Shown here piece by piece: positions 17,179-23,070 of a DNA stretch of 23,070 bases (positions are counted from its first letter, which is position 1; every line of letters starts with the position of its first letter). The DNA comes from Saprospiraceae bacterium. Lineage in GTDB: Bacteria; Bacteroidota; Bacteroidia; Chitinophagales; Saprospiraceae. The notes beneath the pieces are model-generated. The model was not told the DNA's origin and made no database searches. It worked only from the letters and a program-made list of their open reading frames with translations. The translations under genes and the position numbers were made by a program. Location of the stretch: assembly GCA_020630895.1 (NCBI GenBank), contig JAHDII010000016.1:1-23070 (forward strand), read 5' to 3'.

Positions 17179-18414
17179 TTATCGAATTAATGAAAGACTT
17201 CCAAATTTTACTCGTTCTTCACCACTACAAATGTATTTCATCTTATAAAGAAAAACACCTGGATTTAGTGCTTTTCCTCCAAAGTTTCCATCCCATTGTT
17301 CAAAAGCACTATCAGTATAAAATACCCTACCTCCCCAACGATCAAAAATCTCTAAAGAAATGAGTTCATCTAAAGCAAAAGGATTACTAATTCCTATCGT
17401 TTCATTTGTCAAAGGACCTGTACCATTAGGAGTAAAAGCTTTAGGAACAAAGATATTTTCACAATCGAGGGTAGCAGGATCAATAACCGTAACTTTTATG
17501 GTATCAGAAGAAAAACAACCATTATCATCTACCATTGTAAGTTGATAGGTGGTTGTTTCTGTAGGAGTAAGAATAGTGTTTCCTGTAGTTGGATCATCTA
17601 CTCCTGTTGTAGGTGTCCAAGAAAAACTATTAGCACAACTATTAGGAATATAAGTATTAACAGATTGCCCTAAATATATTAAAGTATCTCTATTACCAAT
17701 TTGATCGGGTTGTAAATATAATTCTTCTACTTCTGTTTCTAGTAAATCTCTACTATACACAGCAATTTCATCAATAACACCTTTAAACCTATTTTCTCCA
17801 GAACCAATACAAGGGCTATCCGCTAAAGATAAAATAGCATTATTTTCTAAATTAATTCTAGAAATAGCGGTCACTTCTGTAGTCAATTCGCCATCTAAAT
17901 AAAGAAGTACTTTTCCTCCTTTTCTAACCATTACGACATGATGCCAACAATTACTAAAATCTAAAGTTCCTACTGCATTATTTTTTTTGTCAGAATGTTC
18001 ACTTAAATAAGCTGTTACAGTATTTAATCCGGGAGTATAGTTTATACTTAAAATATTATCTTCTCCACAATCTTCCCTTTTAGAAAAAATATTTTGTACT
18101 AAAGGAGAGCCAAAAGATTTAAAATAAAAACTAATACTTACGTTATCTGTATCAAAATAATTATTAACCAAACCCAAAAAGATAATATAATCATCTATTC
18201 CATCTAATTCTAAACCATTTCCAGATACCCCACAAACACAAGAAGGAGTCCCTATAATTACACCATCAGATCCATTCCCTGTATCGTCTGTAGCATCGCA
18301 ATTATCAAAAGAATAATAAGCAATTAAACCATCAGTAACAGCAGGTTCTTGTGCTGCTGTATCAGTAAAAAAAGAAATAATCAAAAAAGAAATAAGAATA
18401 TATAGTCGAAACAT
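17179..18414 (-). CDS. secreted LamG-domain protein with T9SS type B (gliding-type) C-terminus
   Basis: 411 residues from the ATG at 18414, which begins a good signal peptide (MFRLYILISFLIISFF...AAQ). A longer reading from 18453 overlaps the YbaB gene and is not preferred. A concanavalin A-like LamG/pentraxin domain fills about residues 25-240 (GLIAYYSFDNC, GNGLELDGIDDYI, WHHVVMVRKGGKVLLYLDG, FKGVIDEIAVYSR). An Ig-like segment ending TTTYQLTMVDDNGC follows, then a type B gliding-motility-type C-terminal domain (VPKAFTPNGTGPLTN, LEIFDRWGGRVF, WDGNFGG, GVFLYKMKY). It is a probable cell-surface glycan- or surface-binding protein exported by T9SS. It lies 25 bases after the YbaB gene. Confidence 0.92.
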   Translation of the reverse strand: MFRLYILISFLIISFFTDTAAQEPAVTDGLIAYYSFDNCDATDDTGNGSDGVIIGTPSCVCGVSGNGLELDGIDDYIIFLGLVNNYFDTDNVSISFYFKSFGSPLVQNIFSKREDCGEDNILSINYTPGLNTVTAYLSEHSDKKNNAVGTLDFSNCWHHVVMVRKGGKVLLYLDGELTTEVTAISRINLENNAILSLADSPCIGSGENRFKGVIDEIAVYSRDLLETEVEELYLQPDQIGNRDTLIYLGQSVNTYIPNSCANSFSWTPTTGVDDPTTGNTILTPTETTTYQLTMVDDNGCFSSDTIKVTVIDPATLDCENIFVPKAFTPNGTGPLTNETIGISNPFALDELISLEIFDRWGGRVFYTDSAFEQWDGNFGGKALNPGVFLYKMKYICSGEERVKFGSLSLIR

Positions 18415-18439
18415 AGTTATGATTAAATTTAAAAACTCA

Positions 18440-18754
18440 TTATAAACCTCCAAATAAATTACCCATCCCTGGAGGAAGCAAATCGCTAATCATATTTTGA
18501 GCTTCTTCGGCTTCTTTAGCACTTGCTTTTTCTAATACCTTATTTAAAGAAACGAGCAAAAGGTCTTCCAATTCTTCAATATCATCCGAATTTAACTTAG
18601 ATTTATCAATTGAGATATTTAAAATTTCTTTATTTGCATTAGCTTCAATAAAAATAGCACCCCCATTAGAGGTCTCATTGACTTTTATTTCTGCCAATTT
18701 TTTTTTCATTTCTTCTTTGCGAGCTTCCATATCGCCCATTAAATTTCCAAACAT
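18440..18754 (-). CDS. YbaB/EbfC family nucleoid-associated protein
   Basis: 104 residues, the usual family size. It has the typical layout: a Met/Gly-rich start (MFGNLMGDMEARKEEMKKKL), a central beta hairpin (NGGAIFIEANANKEILNISID), an acidic helix (SDDIEELEDLLLVSLNKVLEKA) and a Gly/Met-rich end (PPGMGNLFGGL). The family forms dimers that bind DNA with little specificity. In other bacteria it often sits by dnaX-recR, but here it lies between porX and a T9SS cargo gene. Confidence 0.93.
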   Translation of the reverse strand: MFGNLMGDMEARKEEMKKKLAEIKVNETSNGGAIFIEANANKEILNISIDKSKLNSDDIEELEDLLLVSLNKVLEKASAKEAEEAQNMISDLLPPGMGNLFGGL

Positions 18755-18772
18755 CGTTTTGTTTTTTATTTA

Positions 18773-18780
18773 CAAAAATA
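18773..18780 (-). promoter_or_regulatory. -7 promoter box for the YbaB gene
   Basis: On the reverse strand TATTTTTG (18780-18773), an exact TAnnTTTG match, lies 18 bases before the YbaB ATG in the 47-base gap after porX. This suggests that the YbaB-LamG pair can be transcribed separately from porX. Confidence 0.4.
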
Positions 18781-18801
18781 CAACTCTTTTAAAAAGGAAT
18801 A

Positions 18802-20367
18802 TTATTTAGATGATAATTTTATAATTGGACAAATGATTTCTTCTAAAGAGATCCCTCCATGTTGAAACGTATCACGATAATAATTGTTATAATAGTTATA
18901 GTTATTAGGATATAAAAAGAACTTATCTTCCTTAGCAAAAATAAATCGAGAACTTACATTAGGTCTTGGAAGAAGCCCTTCTTTAGGATCTCTTATTTCT
19001 AAAACATCTCGATGTTCATACTTTAAATTTTTACCCACTTTATATCTTAAATTAGTTGTAGTTTCTTTATCTCCAATGACTTTAGAAGGCTGTTTTACCC
19101 TAATCGTACCATGATCTGTTGAAATCACTAAATTAATATCTTTTTTAGAAATAGTTTTTAAAGCATCCCATAAAGGAGAGTGCAAAAACCAAGAGCGTGT
19201 TAGAGAACGATAGGCACTTTCATCTCCTGCTAATTGTTTTAATACTTCCATTTCTGTACGAGCATGAGAAAGCATATCTATAAAATTATAGACAATTACT
19301 GTTAAATCATTATTTAAATAATTATGAATATTATCTCGAAGAGCATTGGCATGTTGAGTATTAATGATTTTTACATAATCAAATTTAGGAGCATCTCTAA
19401 ATGTACGAGAAATCTGTTCTCTTAATAAATCATGTTCGTGCAAATTTTTTCCTCCTTTCTCATTATCATTTTTCCACCAATTAGGATAATATTCCTGTAT
19501 TTCTGAAGGCATTAAACCAGAAAAAATAGCATTTCTACTGTATTGAGTTGCTGTAGGCAATATAGAATAGAAAAAATCTTCTTCATCTACTCTATAATAT
19601 TCAGAAATAATTGGCTCTAAAATTTTCCATTGATCATACCTCAAATTATCTAACAATAAAAAAAACGTAGGTCGTTCTTCTTCTACGATATCATCAAATA
19701 ATTTTTCTCTTAACAAATTGTGAGACATTATTGGAGCTCTATCTGTTTCATCATATAACCAATCTACATAGTTTTTTTCTATAAACTTAGAAAATTCAAC
19801 ATTGGCTTCACTTTTTTGCATGCCTAAAATTTCAGCCATATCACCTGTATCAGAACCATCAATTTTAATTTCCCAATTGACAATCTTTTTATAAACGTCT
19901 GCCCATTCAAGATAATTGAGCCCACTATTAATCTTAGAAAAAATTTCTCCAAATTCTTGACGATAAGCTGTACTTGTTTTTTCTTTTACAATATTCTTTT
20001 TATCAATGATTTTCTTTAACGTCAATAATATTTGATTAGGATTGACAGGCTTAATCAGATAATCTGTAATTTGAGCACCAATAGCCTCTTCCATTACATT
20101 TTCTGCCTCATTCTTAGTAATCATTACGACAGGCAATAAGGGATGAATTTCTTTTATTTTTGTAAGTGTTTCTAAACCTGTAAGACCAGGCATACTTTCA
20201 TCTAAAAAAACAATATCAATATCATTATACTCTTCACATTCTTCTATAGCATCATGACCATTACTTACCGTGATTACATCATATCCTTTTTTTTCTAAAA
20301 AAAGAACTTGGGGTTTTAATAAATCTATTTCATCATCTGCCCAAAGAATTTTTATTTGATTACTCAT
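18802..20367 (-). CDS. porX: T9SS regulator PorX (receiver plus PglZ domain)
   Basis: PorX is the response regulator that controls T9SS gene expression and function in Bacteroidota. In studied species it works with the kinase PorY and its PglZ domain is a zinc-dependent oligonucleotide phosphodiesterase. Here residues 1-125 are the receiver (acidic Asp11-Asp12, phosphoacceptor Asp56 in FLDESMPG, Thr84, Lys106 in LIKP). A helical linker follows, and residues about 210-521 are the PglZ phosphatase-like domain: LLLDNLRYDQW, PTATQYSRNAIFSG, VVYNF-like IVYNFIDMLSHAR, STDHGTIRVKQP and DTFQHGGISLEE, which supply the metal ligands. The 521-residue length is typical. All key residues are present, so it should be functional. 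No porY-like kinase is nearby. Confidence 0.97.
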   Translation of the reverse strand: MSNQIKILWADDEIDLLKPQVLFLEKKGYDVITVSNGHDAIEECEEYNDIDIVFLDESMPGLTGLETLTKIKEIHPLLPVVMITKNEAENVMEEAIGAQITDYLIKPVNPNQILLTLKKIIDKKNIVKEKTSTAYRQEFGEIFSKINSGLNYLEWADVYKKIVNWEIKIDGSDTGDMAEILGMQKSEANVEFSKFIEKNYVDWLYDETDRAPIMSHNLLREKLFDDIVEEERPTFFLLLDNLRYDQWKILEPIISEYYRVDEEDFFYSILPTATQYSRNAIFSGLMPSEIQEYYPNWWKNDNEKGGKNLHEHDLLREQISRTFRDAPKFDYVKIINTQHANALRDNIHNYLNNDLTVIVYNFIDMLSHARTEMEVLKQLAGDESAYRSLTRSWFLHSPLWDALKTISKKDINLVISTDHGTIRVKQPSKVIGDKETTTNLRYKVGKNLKYEHRDVLEIRDPKEGLLPRPNVSSRFIFAKEDKFFLYPNNYNYYNNYYRDTFQHGGISLEEIICPIIKLSSK

Positions 20368-20690
20368 TTTTATTTTTTTTACTCTTTATGATATCATTAC
20401 AACAAAAATATTCTTTTATTGATTCATAAACCTACAAATATCTTTCCTATATCTATTAAAAAAATAAATATATCACAAATCTTCTTAATTTTTTATCCTT
20501 TCCTTTTTTATAATTATCTAAATGATTCAACTTATTTTTGTAGAAAATTGAAAAAAATTGAAATCTAAAGCAACCATTATTTAAAAATAGCAGTCTTAGT
20601 TATGATTTTTTCTGGAAAAGAAGTTTTTCAGATATTTTGCTTGATATAAATAATGGATTTAGGATATAGATTTTATATTAATATTTCTCT
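20368..20690. other. 323-base divergent promoter region between porX and the HD gene
   Basis: No gene seen. It contains the porX box at 20403-20410 and, on the forward strand, TATTTTTG at 20533-20540. The latter could start the HD gene transcript with a leader of about 145 bases; its -33 element is not evident. The rest is A/T-rich. Confidence 0.5.
20403..20410 (-). promoter_or_regulatory. -7 promoter box for porX
   Basis: On the reverse strand TATTTTTG (20410-20403) matches TAnnTTTG exactly, 35 bases before the porX ATG. A TTTG lies 24 bases further upstream (20438-20435), slightly beyond the usual spacing. Confidence 0.45.
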
Positions 20691-21893
20691 ATGAATAAAA
20701 GAAAAATTATTAACGATCCTATTTATGGATTTATTACTATTCCTTATGATATTATTTTTGACTTGATGGAACATCCTTGGTTTCAACGGTTAAGAAGAAT
20801 TAAACAATTGGCCTTAACTCATTATGTGTACCCAGGAGCTTTACATACTCGGTTTCATCATGCATTAGGTGCTTTGCACCTAACTCAACAAGCTATTGAC
20901 ATATTACGTACTAAGGGCATAACTATTACAGAAAAAGAAGCAGAAGCTGTTTCTATTGCTATTTTATTACACGATATAGGACATGGTCCTTTTTCTCATG
21001 CTTTAGAACATACTCTAATTAATATTCATCATGAAGAACTTTCTGTTCTTTTTATGAATGAATTGAATCAACAATTTGATGGGCAATTATCTTTGGCTAT
21101 TCAAATTTTTGAGAATAAATACCACAAGAAATTTTTATTTCAATTAGTTTCAGGACAATTGGACATGGATCGAATGGATTATTTAAGTAGAGATAGTTTT
21201 TATACTGGAGTTCATGAAGGAGTAATAGGGTATGATAGAATTATTAAAATGCTTACTGTTAGAAATAATGAACTTGCTGTTGAAGAAAAGGGACTATACT
21301 CTATTGAAAGATTTCTTACCGCTAGAAGATTAATGTATTGGCAAGTGTATTTGCATAAAACAACTTTAGTTGCAGAACAAATGATGATTAAAGTTCTTCA
21401 AAGAGCAAAACACTTAAAAATACAAACACCTTCTGAAAATCTCAATTTTTTTTTAAATCACGATTTTACATCTCATGATTTGAAATTAAAAGGAAAAGAA
21501 ATCTTACATCACTATTCCAATTTAGATGATTCAGATATTTTAATCGCCTTAAAAAAAATGGCTCTTTCAAATGATTTTTTATTATCCTTTTATGCAAAAG
21601 GATTACTTTTTAGAAAATTATTTAGAATAGAAATGAAAGATGATGAATTTAATAGTGACTACTTAATTAAAATTCGTCAAAAAATAGCTCAATTATTTAG
21701 TCATTTAAAAGAAAGTGAAATCAATAATTTAGTATTAGTAGGAAAAGAAAGTAATGTTACTTACACCCATCAAAAAAATGAAATAAAAATTCTATATAAG
21801 AATAATAAAATCATTCCGATGTCTCAAGTAGGTGCATTAAGTATCCCTCAGCAAATTATCACAAAACATTATTTATGTTATCCCAAAATTTAG
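20691..21893 (+). CDS. HD-domain phosphohydrolase (SAMHD1/dGTPase-like)
   Basis: 400 residues. The HD metal site is complete: His57 in HTRFHHALG, His94-Asp95 in LLHDIGHGPFSH and Asp160 in LDMDRMDYLSRD. The surrounding NDPIYGFI start and VYPGALHTRFHH, YTGVHEGVIGYDRI segments are those of the SAMHD1/YwfO-type family, which hydrolyses deoxynucleoside triphosphates or related nucleotides. The C-terminal 150 residues are helical and less conserved. It is divergent from porX. The exact substrate is not predictable. Confidence 0.92.
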   Translation: MNKRKIINDPIYGFITIPYDIIFDLMEHPWFQRLRRIKQLALTHYVYPGALHTRFHHALGALHLTQQAIDILRTKGITITEKEAEAVSIAILLHDIGHGPFSHALEHTLINIHHEELSVLFMNELNQQFDGQLSLAIQIFENKYHKKFLFQLVSGQLDMDRMDYLSRDSFYTGVHEGVIGYDRIIKMLTVRNNELAVEEKGLYSIERFLTARRLMYWQVYLHKTTLVAEQMMIKVLQRAKHLKIQTPSENLNFFLNHDFTSHDLKLKGKEILHHYSNLDDSDILIALKKMALSNDFLLSFYAKGLLFRKLFRIEMKDDEFNSDYLIKIRQKIAQLFSHLKESEINNLVLVGKESNVTYTHQKNEIKILYKNNKIIPMSQVGALSIPQQIITKHYLCYPKI

Positions 21894-21896
21894 TCG

Positions 21897-21904
21897 TAAC
21901 TTTG
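21897..21904 (+). promoter_or_regulatory. -7 promoter box for the repeat-protein gene
   Basis: TAACTTTG followed by CA is an exact TAnnTTTG match, starting 3 bases after the HD stop codon. If used, it gives a leader of about 215 bases before the ATG at 22128. Confidence 0.45.
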
Positions 21905-21909
21905 CAGCC

Positions 21910-22058
21910 AATAATACAATTATTAAAATTGTAATTATTATATAATCGAAAACAAAATGTTCTTTGAAATATCGGGCAACCTTTTTATAAAACTGGTTAA
22001 GCCCGTAGTCTACTCCCTAGAGACATAATAGAAAATGGTAAAATACCTTTTTCTATTA
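21910..22058 (+). ncRNA. structured leader (series of hairpins) of unknown class
   Basis: Consecutive inverted repeats occupy most of the leader: 21910-21939 (ACAATT / AATTGT core), 21973-22005 (CGGGC-AACC / GGTT-AA-GCCCG, GC-rich in an AT-rich setting), 22008-22024 (GTCT / AGAC) and 22026-22058 (14-base arms with one mismatch). The first or last could be the terminator of the HD gene instead. I do not recognise a known riboswitch. Confidence 0.35.
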
Positions 22059-22127
22059 TATCAATATTGGTATAAATTTTATTAGCTATAAACCTTATTC
22101 ATTAATTTTAAAATCTGTTGTTTCGCT

Positions 22128-23070
22128 ATGAAAAAATTGAACCTGATTTTAGGAGTAGTCTTCGTGCTTTTCGCAGTAGCTGCTACCGCTCAGCCAGGTT
22201 TTGAGGCGCCTATTGAACGTTCTCCAGGAAAATGCTACGCTAAGTGTATGATCCAGGACAAATATGATACTGTTACTGAAACAGTTGAAATCAAAGGAGC
22301 TTCAACAAGAGTAGAAGTCATTCCTGCTGGATATGAAACTGTTACTGAACAAGTAATGGTATCCGAGGAAAGTCGTCGTCTAATTCCTGTACCTGCTGAG
22401 TATGAAACTGTTACCGAACAGTATGAAAAAGCTCCAGCAAGTTCCACATTACGTGTTATTCCAGCTGAATATGAAACTGTTACTGAACAAGTAGAAGTGC
22501 GTCCTGAAAGTCGTCGTCTAATTGTAGTTCCAGCTGAATATGAAACTAGAACTGAAACATTTGAAGGAAGTGCTCCTTCTACACAATTAAGAGTCATTCC
22601 TGCACAGTACGAAACTGTTACTGAGCAAGTAATGGTGGCTGAAGAAAGCCGTCGTTTAATTGTAGTTCCAGCTGAATACGAAACTGTTACTGAACAAGTA
22701 ACTGCTGGTGATGCAGGTAGTCGTTTAGAAGTGATTCCTGCACAGTATGAAACTGTTACTGAGCAAGTAATGGTGGCTGAAGAAAGCCGTCGTTTAATTG
22801 TAGTTCCAGCTGAATATGAAACTAGAACTGAAACTGTTTCTGGTAGTGATGCTTCTACTCGTTTAGAAGTAATTCCTGCACAATATGAAACTGTTACTGA
22901 GCAAGTAGAAGTACGTCCTGAAAGTCGTCGTCTAATTGTAGTTCCAGCTCAATATGAAACTGTTACTGAACAAATTGAAGTACGTTCAGAATCTCGTAGA
23001 TTAATAGCAATACCTGCTGAATACGAAACTGTTACTGAGCAAGTAATTGCTCGTGAAGAGTCTCGTAGAT
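22128..23070 (+). CDS. exported YETVTE-repeat protein, probably OmpA-type (3' truncated)
   Basis: The frame opens at ATG 22128 and runs off the window after 314 codons. A signal peptide (MKKLNLILGVVFVLFAVAATA, Gln22 next) is followed by a short PGKCYAKC segment (Cys36, Cys40) and then at least 12 tandem 23-residue repeats (from residue 41) with the core PAEYETVTEQV. I recall the same N-terminus, 'GKCYAKC..PDxYETVTE' plus such repeats, in Bacteroidota proteins that end in an OmpA peptidoglycan-binding domain; that end is beyond the window, so the OmpA call is inference. Codon use looks more GC-rich than in neighbouring genes, which may reflect high expression. A long leader precedes it. Confidence 0.85.
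   Translation, partial: MKKLNLILGVVFVLFAVAATAQPGFEAPIERSPGKCYAKCMIQDKYDTVTETVEIKGASTRVEVIPAGYETVTEQVMVSEESRRLIPVPAEYETVTEQYEKAPASSTLRVIPAEYETVTEQVEVRPESRRLIVVPAEYETRTETFEGSAPSTQLRVIPAQYETVTEQVMVAEESRRLIVVPAEYETVTEQVTAGDAGSRLEVIPAQYETVTEQVMVAEESRRLIVVPAEYETRTETVSGSDASTRLEVIPAQYETVTEQVEVRPESRRLIVVPAQYETVTEQIEVRSESRRLIAIPAEYETVTEQVIAREESRR
22248..23070 (+). repeat. tandem 69-bp coding repeats in alternating pairs
   Basis: Twelve units start every 69 bases from 22248 (22248, 22317, 22386 ... 23007); the last is cut by the window end. Two types alternate: one ends 'ESRRLI', the other 'S(T/S)xL(R/E)', giving a 138-base higher-order period over units 0-9. The last units are all of the ESRRLI type. 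Confidence 0.9.

Noticed and set aside
22235..22597. 120-codon reverse reading frame over the repeats
   Set aside because: It is antisense to the tandem repeats; the periodic sequence keeps the opposite strand free of stops. The forward frame has a signal peptide and recognisable repeats.
22248..23070. CRISPR array
   Set aside because: The regular repeats are in-frame protein-coding units of 69 bases with no unique spacers between identical repeats.

Overview
The window is AT-rich DNA from a Bacteroidota bacterium. The evidence is four secreted proteins with type IX secretion system (T9SS) C-terminal tails, the T9SS regulator PorX, several Bacteroidota-restricted families (DUF4834-like, DUF6702-like, DUF3127) and upstream boxes matching the phylum's -7 motif TAnnTTTG. 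The variant LigA zinc finger and the YETVTE-repeat envelope protein fit the Saprospiria/Flavobacteriia side of the phylum, but I cannot fix the class from this window.

Layout. 1-668: the 3' end of a beta-propeller-like protein and a small membrane protein, forward. 745-2904: ligA, forward, complete except for one in-frame TAA before the catalytic lysine. 3236-6637: a two-gene forward unit, an exported sulfatase-YHYH-T9SS fusion followed by a small DUF6702-like exported protein. 7025-9373: a reverse two-component operon (histidine kinase, then OmpR-type regulator). 9582-11237: a divergent secreted double-PDZ protein with cysteine clusters. 11513-12142: queE, reverse. 12265-13366: a DUF3127 protein with an SSB-like acidic tip and an exported coiled-coil protein, forward. 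13484-15064: a secreted T9SS beta-propeller protein whose end overlaps the convergent hemD (15051-15728). 15729-16461: a long gap with at most one tiny membrane peptide. 16462-20367: a reverse block of porX, a YbaB/EbfC protein, a LamG protein with a type B gliding-type C-terminus, and a P-loop NTPase. 20691-21893: an HD phosphohydrolase, forward. 22128-end: the start of a protein made of alternating 23-residue repeats, running off the window.

How the parts fit. The common theme is protein export across the outer membrane: PorX controls T9SS in characterised species, and four genes here encode T9SS-type cargo (three type A tails, one type B). The rest are housekeeping genes (ligA, queE, hemD, YbaB, HD phosphohydrolase). 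The best leads are the nonsense codon in ligA, the sulfatase-YHYH fusion, cysteine clusters shared by the histidine kinase sensor domain and the divergent PDZ protein, a terminator hairpin abutting the P-loop gene's start codon, and a long structured leader ahead of the repeat protein. I found no CRISPR array, rRNA, tRNA or intact mobile element. No clearly new multi-gene system is evident.
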